NCBI RefSeq assembly: GCF_004359215.1
Contig: NC_090610.1
Span: 11,848,763 to 11,872,847 of the forward strand
Length of the DNA: 24,085 nt
Source: Bremia lactucae
Lineage: Eukaryota; Oomycota; Peronosporomycetes; Peronosporales; Peronosporaceae
Direction of reading: 5' to 3'
Part shown: positions 9,152-17,940 of the stretch, piece by piece
Layout: the number at the start of each line of letters is the position of its first letter
Position numbering within the stretch: the stretch's first letter is position 1
Notes under the pieces: model-generated
The model's input: the letters and a program-made list of their open reading frames with translations, nothing else
The model's database searches: none
What the model was told of the DNA's origin: nothing
Translations under genes and position numbers: made by a program

Positions 9152-9561
9152 TCACCACAAACAGGGATAAGTGCGGGTGACGGCACGGGAGAGGGTGCTA
9201 GCGAAGAGGATCATCCTCATCGACGGAAACAAACATGCTAAAGCGAACGTTATTAGTACGGCTATCCGATTGAGCCACCTCAGTCGAAGGCTCATAGTCA
9301 GCCGCCTGACTTTCAGCGACTGTTCTGTTCTCCCCGAGTCGGCCATTTCGTCCGACTCGCGCTCGTAGTCGACCTCCAAAGAGGGGTCGCGTTCACGTGG
9401 TGACCACCACGTGCACCCGCAACATTGAGAGCTGCGGAAGAAGACGATACTACGGCAGACGTTCCGTCTGCCGCAAGAGACAATAACGCGTCGCCCGCGG
9501 CTACATGAACCGCAGCCGAAGGCGCTGCACTATTCGCATACCGCATGGACTTGTTAACCAT
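9152..9561 (-). pseudogene. Possible antisense ORF between pol and 3' LTR of element A
   Basis: On the minus strand a frame opens with ATG at 9559-9561 and runs 82 codons (Ala/Ser/Val-rich, for example SAAVHVAAGDALLSLAADG). It is followed, after a frame change near 9330, by acidic text (ESQAADYEPSTEVAQSDSR, then FVSVDEDDP) in another minus frame. The plus strand offers no comparable coherent reading. No family recognised. Gypsy elements with an additional antisense ORF at this position are known from plants; that this is such an ORF is inference. Element B has a comparable minus-strand reading at the same place. Confidence 0.35.
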
Positions 9562-9665
9562 GCGATAGAATTAAAAATGATGGATCTGACCAATCGACAT
9601 CGTTTTCAATTAAGTGATCTTATAGTTACCACTCTATCCAATTGAAGTCAGAGTGATTGTTGTTT

Positions 9666-9675
9666 AAGGGAGGGG
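9666..9675 (+). other. Polypurine tract of element A
   Basis: AAGGGAGGGG directly abuts the TG of the 3' LTR. This is where plus-strand DNA synthesis is primed, and it defines 9676 as the LTR start. Confidence 0.8.
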
Positions 9676-10103
9676 TGATCTAACGGGGTTTAGCGTTACA
9701 AGAATATTAGTATAATATCTAAATGGTAGAGAATATTTGAAGAATATTACCTTACATGGTAACATTGTAAAAGCGTATCCATTGGTATAGACCATTATAT
9801 TTACTATATCTACTTACTTTGCGGTCCAGTCAGCGCTGGACGCGCACAAAGAGAGAGCCAGATAAGAGAATATTACATGTTTTGTATTAGTTTATAATTA
9901 AAAAAGTATCAAATAGATAGAAACAGAAATACTTAATTATATTTAATACAGTTTTAATAAACTCTCTTTAAAGCAAGTGTTCTAAAGAGAGTCTTCCTCT
10001 GCACGTACTAGTGTACGTGAAGTGACGGAAGGCACCACTCGCACTGAGGCAGTGCGACGTGGACTTGTACTGAAGCAGTACAAGTCAGTAGTGCCCCGTT
10101 ACA
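9676..10103 (+). repeat. 3' LTR of element A (428 bp)
   Basis: Begins TGATCTAACGGGG (a three-base insertion against the usual TGTAACGGGG) and ends CCCCGTTACA. It matches the 5' LTR over most of its length but lacks the captured pol fragment. It carries three small hairpins near its 3' end: CGTACTAGTGTACG, TCGCACTGAGGCAGTGCGA and ACTTGTACTGAAGCAGTACA. Confidence 0.85.
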
Positions 10104-10814
10104 CCTAAGATCAATTGAAATCACATTAATCTCTCATGTTAAAAATCTCTAGTGCTGTGAAGCACACACATCAGACAGGACGTGTTTGCCACTCTGTATA
10201 CTGCAGCGGCTCAAAGTGCAGTACAAGGAATACTTGCGTTTGCAAAAGCTACACGTATAATGTAGGCAAGCACGTCGTAATGCGGCCACGCTCTACTTAG
10301 ACCCACATCCTAGCACAGCGAGGAAGAGGTTTAATCAGCTTCTCTTGCGTGCAGTGAGGTAGTTGTTGTGGGCGCCTTAGCGACCTTACCCAACGCACTA
10401 AGTGCTCTAGTAAAATGTCGTTACATGAGCGGTGATCTGAGTCTGAAAGTCTTTAGTAGCGAGGTAGCTCCGCTACACAAGACAATTAGCTCTGGTAGTC
10501 TGTAGGCTCAGAAATCGCCGGTCAAAAGGGGCATCTTCTAAGCTTTCTATAATCTCTAAGCAAGGCGCGGAATACACCGCTTTGGTGATCTTTTAATTAA
10601 CCAAGCTATAGCCTATATATGGACATCTCAGTACTTTGCTAAAACTAAAAACTTGCCAACGGTGCAGGCCTTGATGGAGCTGCTTCCACTTGCTGACAAC
10701 GTTTACAAGTTCTCATGAATGTTGGTCATCTACGTGTACACGTGAAGGTTGCCATCTTTCTCTATCCATATGACCGATATACTAAAAGCATCAAGCTGCA
10801 AAGTCAATATAGTA
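10104..10814. other. Spacer between elements A and B, no gene recognised
   Basis: 711 bp without a convincing coding frame. Around 10440-10500 the sequence GAGGTAGCTCCGCTAC followed shortly by CTGGTAGTCTGTAGGCTC resembles the end of a family-B LTR plus a primer-binding site, so part of the spacer may be an old LTR remnant. A short frame near 10192-10370 (VQYKEYLRLQKLHV and NAATLYLDPHPSTARKRFNQ) looks protein-like but is broken by stops and not recognised. Confidence 0.5.
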
Positions 10815-11282
10815 TGTAATGGAGCACATTTCGGTTAGTGACCAATATTCTAGTACATTTGCTTTATGGATAAAATACCTTTTTTCTATTTAAAATAATT
10901 AATCACTAAGAAATTTCATTAACAAACGTGGCAGCCGCAAAATATAAATCTGCCGGCCAAAATCTATTTCAATTTAGTTAAGGTAAGGTTTTAGATCTAA
11001 ATAGTTAAAATGAAGCTCAATTACCGTTCTGATCTTACAGCGTAATATGCCTTCCTAAGGCTTGCACATTGATCTACGAGAGAAAGAAACCTTTCTTAGG
11101 TATATCCTCTCGAGCACTAGTTGCCACTTGGTTCTACGAACCTCTAAATTCCTTGAACTAGGATTCATTAAGCTCTACGAGCTTGTACAACTCACTGAGT
11201 TGTTAAGCCTATTAGATCTATCGAACTAAAAGACTCTGAGTCTATAAGTCTTCCTCTAACTTAAGATGCGAGGTACGCTACA
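10815..11282 (+). repeat. 5' LTR of element B (about 468 bp)
   Basis: Aligns over its whole length with 17425-17940, sharing for example CTTCCTAAGGCTTG, GCACTAGTTGCCACTTG and TTGAACTAGGATTCATTAAG. The start TGTAATGG corresponds to TGTTATGGG in the 3' copy. The end is at GCTACA, followed by CC and the primer-binding site; compared with the 3' LTR, about 14 bases appear lost just before this end. Confidence 0.8.
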
Positions 11283-11284
11283 CC

Positions 11285-11301
11285 TGGTAGCACTCGTAGT
11301 C
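11285..11301 (+). other. Primer-binding site of element B
   Basis: TGGTAGCACTCGTAGTC, two bases after the LTR. Close to TGGTAGCACTTTGTAGTC of the left family-A element, so both families probably use the same or similar primer. Confidence 0.6.
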
Positions 11302-11340
11302 AATCTACGTCTGAGTCTTTTTGACTTATACTCTTCGAGG

Positions 11341-12390
11341 ATGGAGGAGTTTCCTGAACTTTCGAAGGCGCGACATATTGCCTTTTGACTTCTTTTGATA
11401 AGCTTAAAACCTTATTTGGGCCGGGTCTTATCGATCACATATGTCCCAGGATTCGAAGGTTCTGGAAGCCAGGCTTGAAGCCTTTATGCAATATGAGGCT
11501 TCCCTCATAGGGCAGATCCAAGACCACTTGGCGGCATTTATGCTAACTAGGTACATCCCTGTACCTGAATCCGAGCCCAAGGCGCGCCCTCGTTTTGTCA
11601 ACATCCATACATATGAGGGCAAAAGGAGAAAGTCTCCTTATCTGGCTTGGACAAATAGACATGGATATGACTTCGGCCATGGTCCAAACCAAGCAACAAA
11701 AGGTGCCCCTAGCCATCTTTAAGCTCGGTGGTAGAGCCAGCGTGTGCCCTCACATGTGGCACTTTCATAGATGCCGCTTTTCCCACATGAGAATCGCTAA
11801 TCCGGGGTTTACTTGCATGTTTGCGCCGCCTAATCAGGCTTCTCGCGTACGATCGCGATTATTTTAGCGTCTCAGGGTAATTGTACACTAGCAGACTATG
11901 TCCAGAAGTTGAGAAATCTTATTGCTGCCAAGCAGCAAAACCATGTGCCAGATGTGGTTCTATTGACCATCTTTATGCAAGGTCTTAACGTGGGTCTTGT
12001 CTTAACGGAACTATACCGTTCCCATCCCGCTACTTTTGAAGCAGCGGTTGGCATTGCGTTAACGCGGAATAGGACTTTAAGTCCTCTCGCGTTAGAACTC
12101 ATGGGTACAATATTAGCTCTTTGAGCAGATCGGGTTCGTCTAACAGACTAGAAGCATGGACTCCAGCCTAGCTGAGAAAGAAGAAGTGCTTGAAGCTGTA
12201 CACCAGCCTCGTAACATTCATAGATGTTACACGTGCCGGAGGACTAAGCATTTACGCCCGTCTTGTCCATCGCGTAATCCGCGCAAAGCTCGAAAGAGAA
12301 ACAATCCGACCTATACCAGAAATCTGGTACGGTGCGGGAAATCATCGATATCTAGTAGGGCAAGGTAGGCTCTGTTGAACCTCTGGGAGG
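11341..12390 (+). pseudogene. gag of element B, broken
   Basis: A possible original start is the ATG at 11341 (MEEFPELSKARHIAF, then a stop). From 11441 a frame reads EARLEAFMQYEASLIGQIQD, continues after a frame change near 11620 as LIWLGQIDMDMTSAMVQTKQ and KVPLAIFKLGG, and again from 11909 as LRNLIAAKQQNHVPDV-like text (IFMQGLNVGLVLTELYRSH, PATFEAAVGIALT). The nucleocapsid zinc knuckle C-YT-C-RRTK-H-LRPS-C is intact at 12225-12266. It is followed by a basic tail (RNPRKARKRNN). It is a typical Gypsy capsid-nucleocapsid, unrelated at sequence level to the gag of element A. Confidence 0.8.
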
Positions 12391-13120
12391 TGAGAGTAAA
12401 CATGACCTAACCCCAATCAGCTCTGTGCGTAATTTCACGTGGCGTGAGAACAAGCCTGCCTTAATAGACGCTTAGGCGAATGCAAAGGGCTTTGATAAGC
12501 CATGGACAAATTTTAATTGAATCTTAAATAGATTAGCGATATGCTGAGGCGCTTAAGGCGCATCAAGGTGATATAATCACTGTTCGCTTAGCGACTGGGA
12601 CTCATGTCACTGTTCCTAAATTTTTGTTAAGCTTAGGTCTGACAGACTCGGTCACTGATTCGCGCCAATAACGCTTTTGTTGCCTAGCAAAGGTGGGTAC
12701 ATAACTCTCCAAAGCTTTGCTAGAAACATTGCACATTGCGCATAATGTCTTAGACCTCCAATTGATCAATGACTCGAGCCAGGCCATACCAAGAATGAGA
12801 TCATATATCGAATTCAGATCAAGGACGAGACAGCTTTCCACACTGTCAAAGCCCAGAAACTTGATTGTGCAAAACATTGGAATGTCTGAGTTGATTAACT
12901 CCACTGTTAAAAATACTAATCTTGAGCCCGGCTTAGGAAAAAGGGTGCCGAGTGACACTCGTTGCAATAACAAATTACTAGATGCTGAAAGCATTGTAGG
13001 CCTAAGGCCAAGTCATCAAGAGTGTAATATCCCTGAGATACGTGGAGTGGCACGTCTGAACCCACGAAGTCAGGTCGGCCGAGGTGACACCATATTGAGT
13101 GGCCTCGTGACACTATTGGC
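12391..13120 (+). pseudogene. Retropepsin-like protease of element B, partly inverted
   Basis: The plus strand near 12460 reads ALIDA, a stop, then AN: the active-site Asp is present but the glycine codon expected after it is TAG. Plus-strand text resumes as ITVRLATGTHVTVPKFLLSL (up to about 12638). The next block of the protease, with the diagnostic YDLILGMAWL, is on the minus strand between about 12639 and 12863. After 12863 the plus strand continues with NIGMSELINSTVKNTNLEPG and GVARLNPRSQVGRGDTILSG. See the separate entry for the inverted piece. The protein is dead. Confidence 0.75.
12639..12863 (-). pseudogene. Inverted C-terminal protease segment of element B
   Basis: The minus strand reads KFLGFDSVESCLVLDLNSIY, DLILGMAWLESLINWRSKTL and ALESYVPTFARQQKRYW without a stop. 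This is the second conserved half of a Gypsy protease (compare DNFDVIIGLPWLRKYEP in element A). Plus-strand protease text ends where it begins and resumes where it ends, so about 225 bp have been flipped in place. Boundaries are accurate to perhaps 10 bp. Confidence 0.8.
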
Positions 13121-13660
13121 CATTTGCCAGGGCATTTCGGGTCAAACCCTTCTAATGCACGTGAAGTGACACGTAAACGATCACTAGACAAGGAATTTGA
13201 GCTATATAACTCTTCATCGAATGTCGTATTGGACACCAGCTCTGATACAGAACAAATAAAGGTTAGTAAACTTGGAATTGTCGATGTTTCGGCCTTTAAA
13301 AGGCGCGTTGTATCGACTCCCAGACAGCAGCGACGCGAAGCGTCTATAACGCACAAAGTTGATACGAGCGAGCACTTGCATACGCTTGTAAATGGTTTGA
13401 CCGGTAACATCGAGGGAGAAGTTATCCTTGCGGAAATCCTTTCATTACATGCACTTTTAGAGCTAGACGAAATGTCTATTGATGAATGTGGCAGATACTT
13501 AAAGGCTGGCGACTTATCTGAGATAGGAATCATTCGATTGAGTAAAACTCATCATCACTTCTGGACGAAGCTGTCCTGGATGACACAAAAGCTGCACTTA
13601 CTGCGCGGAGTGGGTCATCGATCCTTCAAGGTCCTACGGATCCCTTTTATTCCTTGATTA
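13121..13660 (+). pseudogene. Protease-RT linker of element B
   Basis: A frame of 177 codons with mixed charged text: SSDTEQIKVSKLGIVDVSAF, KRRVVSTPRQQRREASITHK, LHTLVNGLTGNIEGEVILAE, ALLELDEMSIDECGRYLKAG. No domain known to me; the position fixes it as the polyprotein linker. The frame leads into RT-type text at 13650 (PLIKEFQYVV-like, in a shifted frame). Confidence 0.7.
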
Positions 13661-14600
13661 AGGAATTCCAATATGTGGTATGTAATAATGCACCATCTGT
13701 TTACCTCCGGATAGAGGTTTTCGTCATGAAATTGACTTGCTTCCGTGAACCAAATGCTGTGTCACAAGACAATGGCCTTTACCAAGGGAGCAGTGTGATG
13801 TCATTGACGATTTCTTCCGTGCTAAGCACAGCTGGGAATGGTACGAAAGAGCAAATCTCCCCATTCGACACTGACAATCTGTGCCAAAAAAACCAAATGG
13901 TAAATGGCACATTGTATATGCTTATTATAAGCTTGATACTGCCACTATATCAGCACAAACCCCCATTCCTACAAAGGATGTTCTTTAGAACAATATGGCG
14001 GGACGTACAATGTACAGTGCACTTGACTTAGTCGATTGTTATTACCAACTGCTCATGCGAGCTAGTTATATCCCGCTTACAGCGGTTAGCACACCAAGCG
14101 GTATGCTATAGCAGTGGTTGGTTATGTCACAAGGGCTTTCCAACGCCGCGGCAACATTTAATCGTCTGGTGACGCAACTATTCCGCCCTCATCGATTATT
14201 TATGCACATACTTATTTTGATGATATTTCTGTCCATAGTCGTGCGGAGTAGGTTGGTAGGACGTGGATAACCATATATACCATTTGCGAGAAGTGCTCGA
14301 GTTTATGCGCTCGAATAAATTGTATGCCAATGCATTTAAATGCGTTTTTGACGCAGACGAAATTCCTTTCTTAGGGTGTTTCAATGGGAAGCGAGGCCTT
14401 AAAGCGGATCCCGCTAAGGTAAAAGCCATAGTAGATTGGCCGATTTCTAAAAACCAAAAGTATTTCCGTATGTGGTTGGGCCTCGCCAACTACTTGCACA
14501 AATGTAGTGATAATTAGGCTGACATGGCTAGGCCATTATTTAATCTCTTTAAAAAGGATACATGATGGTGCTGACTGGCACTGAGAATGAATCTTTAAGC
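13640..14600 (+). pseudogene. Reverse transcriptase of element B, frameshifted
   Basis: RT blocks are spread over all three plus frames: IKEFQYVVCNNAPSVY (13654), a region near 13780-13830 equivalent to the QWPL...F block, TMYSALDLVDCYYQLLMRAS with the first catalytic Asp (about 14008-14066), GLSNAAATFNRLVTQLFRPH (about 14130-14190), then the YFDD box at 14213-14224 (HTYFDDISVHSRAE). The later part is open from 14263: DNHIYHLREVLEFMRSNKLY, GCFNGKRGLKADPAKVKAIV and MWLGLANYLHKCSDN. The YxDD residues are kept, unlike element A, but at least four frame changes make it inactive. Confidence 0.85.
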
Positions 14601-15010
14601 CAGTTTTGTTATAGCCTTATACATGCCCCGAATCTGACACTGCCAAATCCAAATTAACCTTTTTGTGTCGTCTGTGACGCATTGGATTTTGCCATCGGCA
14701 GTGCTCTGTGAAAAACAGATGATGATGGGCGTGAACGCGTAATTGCGTTCAAGTCTAGACAGCTTAAAGCTGCGGAAATGAACTAGCCAGTTCGTGACAA
14801 AGAGTGACTTGCTATGAAGTATGCTCTTGTCAAATTCAAAATTCATCTGCTCGGCTCTAAGCCGTTTGTGATATAAACAGATCACGCGTCATTACGCACG
14901 GCGACTAAGTCGCCCCATCTCTCACATAGAATGACCCGAGGTGAAGTATGAGCCTGGCAAGCAGAATGCTTTGTGATGCGTTATCACGGAGGCATGGTTA
15001 TGAGCTCTCT
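14601..15010 (+). pseudogene. RNase H domain of element B, broken
   Basis: Text VCDALDFAIGSAL (Asp present), then a stop, DDDGRERVIAFKSRQLKAAE, RDKE, a stop and LAMKYALVKFKIHLLG, TDHASLRTATKSPHLSHRMT. At about 14938 the sequence jumps from MTR directly to VKYEPGKQNAL, so roughly 30 bp with the W-L-S-F-F block are gone, and a further 1-2 base loss near 14973 breaks the ADALSRR motif. Three internal TGA/TAG stops. Confidence 0.8.
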
Positions 15011-16339
15011 CATTTAACGACTATCATGTCGCCTATTCCTGAAACAATCCGTTCGGCTTACGCCCAGGCTGAATAGTGTGTAGCTCTGTTACGACCTCTT
15101 ACGAGCACTGAATCGGGTTTTAAATTGTCGGCACGTTTGCGTGCAAGGTTACATCGATTTTCTATCGATAACGACCTGTTGCTTTATTGCACCGACGCTG
15201 CAGACCCTCAACGTGTCCTTGTTCATCATGATGAGAATTTGAAGTATCAAATCCTCTATGAGGCGCACGATACTGTTCTTGGTGGTCATCTCGAAAGAGA
15301 AAATACCTACGGCTCTGTAAGCCAAATTTATTGGTGGCCTAAACTTTATAAATGGGTTAGCACATACGTTCGCATATGCGAAACTTGCCAATGGGTTAGA
15401 CCCTCGGCGCATGCTGCTGCGCCACTGGCAAGCCTGCCCGTACCCATTGGGTATTGGGAGTCCATTAGTATGATTTAGTTTTAGGTTACCAAAAGATTCG
15501 GACGGTAACTCCGGCATAGTGGTCTTTGTTGACCAATTGAGCAAAATGGCTCACATAGCGGCTATGCCGGGTACCATTGATGGTGAAGGTACCGCAAGGC
15601 TATTCATCAATCGCGTGTTTCGACAACATTGTTGTCCGTAGCAATTGTATCTGATTGGGACCCCCAGATCACGGGTAAATTCTAGAAATTGATTCTCCGA
15701 GTGCTTGGCACCAGATTGGACATGTCCATCTCGGACCATCCGCAGACCGATGGTCAAACTGAACGTGTCAATCGCGTCATTGAAGACGTTTTAAGCAGTG
15801 CGTTTGCTCAGACACCAAAGCGCTGGAGCTCACTGATCCCAGTGGTGGAATTCGCGTTAAATAACGCTGTTCATTCCTTTAAAGGCTACACTCAGTTCTA
15901 TGTCAACGGCTTACCCACCCACGCGCTCCGTTAACGATACCACTGCGTGGATAAGGGCTTGGTGGGGGGGATTAGCCGATAGGCTTGCTGATTTCAGCCC
16001 TGTTACCATTCGGAAACAAGTGAGCGAGTTTCTCGCGACGCGACTTAGTGTCTTAAGATATGTAAGGGATACGATGGCTGATAGCCAATACAAACAAAAA
16101 GAACAAGCAGATGCCAAAGGCAGAACTTGTATTAATTTTTATGTGGTCGGAGACCGATTTTTATCAAACGCTAAAAATATACCTACTTACTTGTTTTCCG
16201 CGGTCTTTAAGACCAAATTGAGCCCGCGCTTTATTGAATTATATACGATCGTGGCGCTTCTTAGCAAGCTGCCTGCACACCCAGTGCTCTACGTTGGCTT
16301 TCTTAAGCCATATCAGAACCCTTCCCACGTGGACTTAAA
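15011..16339 (+). pseudogene. Integrase of element B: zinc domain, DDE core, GPY/F-like region
   Basis: From 15125 a frame of 117 codons holds the HHCC zinc domain (EAHDTVLGGHLERENTYGS, then ICETCQWVR) and ends at YWESISMI and a stop, where one G is missing from the codon for the first catalytic Asp. The second Asp is in VAIVSDWDPQITGKF (about 15640-15680); the Glu is in QTERVNRVIEDVLSSAF (about 15755-15800), followed by SSLIPVVEFALNNAVHS. The C-terminal part (15900-16355) reads YKQKEQADAKGRTCINFYVV, KLSPRFIELYTIVALL (GPY/F-like) and LPAHPVLYVGFLKPYQN. Breaks near 15475, 15690 and 15920. Confidence 0.85.
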
Positions 16340-16600
16340 GTGGAGAAATTTTTGAAGCGACAACATGGTAAGGGCCAATGCCAGTATCTGGTGAAGTGGC
16401 TGGGGTACTTTTCTTTTGAAAGTTCTTGGGAGTTTGAGGTTCCTCTTCGGCAAGATTGCCTGTACGCCGTTGACGTTTGGTTGAGCGCCGCGCTCAGGGT
16501 CAACTTGCGTCAAACGATGCATCCCACCTATAGAAGCGGGAATAGATGTATCTGTTGCCTCAGTGCGGCTTCAATCCATGGTTGCACGGGCAACTGAAGT
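16340..16600 (+). pseudogene. Chromodomain of element B
   Basis: An 85-codon frame reads VEKFLKRQHGKGQCQYLVKW followed by LGYFSFESSWEFEVPLRQD. The pattern VEKxLxxR...YLVKWxGY...SSWE is that of a chromodomain; the cage Trp residues of LVKW and SSWE are both kept, in contrast to element A. Preceding pol text ends in a different frame at 16355, so the domain is now separated by a frame change. The tail (LRQTMHPTYRSGNRC) has no known function. Confidence 0.75.
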
Positions 16601-16639
16601 ACTGGAGTGCTGGCTAGACCTATTCTCGTCTTTTTTTTT

Positions 16640-17300
16640 TGTTTTCAGGCAGATACGCCAGACGTAACTGGCCTTTGGCTTTAATCTTTGCGAAATCGAA
16701 GCGAAGCTTCCGTTCTAAACGAACATTAGCCACATCCGCAGACTCTCTTATTGACCAGATGTTGCGAAGGCGGTGGGCCCGATGGACCCAGTTCTCAAAC
16801 GAAGCATCGTTTTCGCTTTTGATTCGTTTGGAAACTCTTTCATCGAGGTCACCGAAGCCCCACGGCCTCGTGTCATTACCTTGGGCGTAAGGTATCGCTC
16901 ATGAAAAGCGTCACGAGCAGCGAGCTACTCCGGCGTCCTCGCCTTGAGTTCGAAGGTATAGATTGTCAAGCTGCAACTCGTAACGGCTTGGAAACGCTCT
17001 CCCACTCTAAGTGGGGTGAATCGAGATTCGCTGGGAGCTTTTGCTTTCGCAAGGTCTGCAGCTTGACGACGAGCTTGTTCCTCTCTGAGCGGGCTCGTAA
17101 TAATGTTGAACTCAGAGTCAGGGTGTAGCTAAGACATCCGCGGCACCACGTCTGGGAAACGGATTCGGGGCCCGACGAGAATCGTCCACACGACGAGGCG
17201 TAAAGGAGCGACGCTCTTTCTTGTCACCCTCCGATGGACTGTGAATTCTATTCAAGTATCTTCGCATCGTCGAGGAAGGTGCTAAGAGTCGGTGACTCAC
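16640..17300 (-). pseudogene. Possible antisense ORF between pol and 3' LTR of element B
   Basis: On the minus strand, starting from ATG at 17298-17300, protein-like text runs with few stops: GDKKERRSFTPRRVDDSRRA, then EEQARRQAADLAKAKAPSES, AARDAFHERYLTPKVMTRGR and, after a frame change near 16775, FENWVHRAHRLRNIWSIRES and RLERKLRFDFAKIKAKGQLR. The charged, helix-like composition is more protein-like than the plus-strand frames at 16639-17128. Stops occur near 17117 and 16925. No family recognised. It occupies the same place as the antisense frame in element A. Whether it was ever a gene is inference. Confidence 0.35.
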
Positions 17301-17416
17301 GCTTGGTTATCATCACACAAATGAATCCAAAATACAATTAAACATTTGGCTGTCAATGTTCCCACCTCAAAGAGGAAATTAAGAGAATGTTGTCACTCAG
17401 TGTCAACAGTCTGGTT

Positions 17417-17424
17417 GAGAAGGG
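17417..17424 (+). other. Polypurine tract of element B
   Basis: GAGAAGGG directly precedes TGTTATGGG, which supports 17425 as the LTR start. Confidence 0.65.
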
Positions 17425-17940
17425 TGTTATGGGACACACTTGGGTTGGTGAACCTCTGTTATAGTATATTTCCTTTATGGCTAAAATACCCTGCGTTCTT
17501 TTTAGTATAGTTAATCACTAAAAAAGCCCAGTTATTATGGGTAACATATGTGGCAGCCGCAAGATATAAATGTGGCGGCCGAAATCTATTCTAATTAAGC
17601 TAAGGAAAGCTTTTTCATTTAAAGGAAAGCTTTTTCATTTAAAAATCAAATAAAGTTCAGTTTCCCTTTTGATCTTACAGCTTATAATGCCTTCCTAAGG
17701 CTTGCGCATTGATCGACGAGAGGAAGAAACCTATCTAAGGTATTTACTCTCGGGCACTAGTTGCCACTTGTTTTTACGAACCCCTGAATCCCTTGAACTA
17801 GGATTCATTAAGCTCTACCAGCTTGTACAATTCACTGAGTTGTAAAACCTATTAATATTATAGAATTAAGTGACTCTGAGTCTATAGGTCCTTCTCTGAC
17901 TCAAGATGCGAGTTAGCTCCGCTACTTGTTACCCATGACA
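17425..17940 (+). repeat. 3' LTR of element B (516 bp)
   Basis: Starts TGTTATGGG and ends CCCATGACA, a near-perfect inverted pair. Aligned with 10815-11282 throughout. It contains a 20-bp tandem duplication (AAGGAAAGCTTTTTCATTTA, 17602-17621 and 17622-17641) that the 5' LTR lacks. Confidence 0.8.
17602..17641. repeat. 20-bp tandem duplication in LTR
   Basis: Two exact copies of AAGGAAAGCTTTTTCATTTA. The 5' LTR has a single diverged version, so the duplication is private to this copy. Confidence 0.85.

Larger units (their letters stand above)
2843..10103 (+). mobile_element. Element A: full-length, inactivated Ty3/Gypsy chromovirus-like retrotransposon
   Basis: A 7.26-kb element in the order LTR, PBS, gag, protease, RT, RNase H, integrase, chromodomain, possible antisense ORF, PPT, LTR. 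The gene order (RT before integrase) and the C-terminal chromodomain place it in Ty3/Gypsy. The pol text is broken by numerous stops and frame changes. The five bases before the 5' LTR (TCTAT) and after the 3' LTR (CCTAA) do not match, so no clean target-site duplication is visible. The two LTRs also differ by an insertion, a deletion of about 30 bp and many substitutions. Confidence 0.88.
10815..17940 (+). mobile_element. Element B: second full-length, inactivated Ty3/Gypsy chromodomain retrotransposon
   Basis: A 7.13-kb element with LTRs of another family than element A, and the order gag, protease, linker, RT, RNase H, integrase, chromodomain, possible antisense ORF, PPT, LTR. It is more decayed than element A, and a protease segment is inverted. 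The bases before (TAGTA) and after (AGGTA) the element do not form an exact target duplication. Its primer-binding site is nearly the same as that of element A. Confidence 0.85.

Noticed and set aside
10440..10505. LTR end with primer-binding site as a separate element
   Set aside because: Only a short patch resembles the family-B LTR end; no start, gag or second LTR could be seen. Mentioned only within the spacer entry.
12602..12994. 130-codon minus-strand frame as an independent antisense gene
   Set aside because: Its central part is plainly the second half of a Gypsy protease, and both ends are antisense to plus-strand pol text. It is explained by a local inversion.
12916..13533. 205-codon minus-strand frame, the longest on that strand
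   Set aside because: It is antisense to the coherent plus-strand linker (VSKLGIVDVSAF...), has Ser/Cys-rich shadow composition and no recognisable motif.
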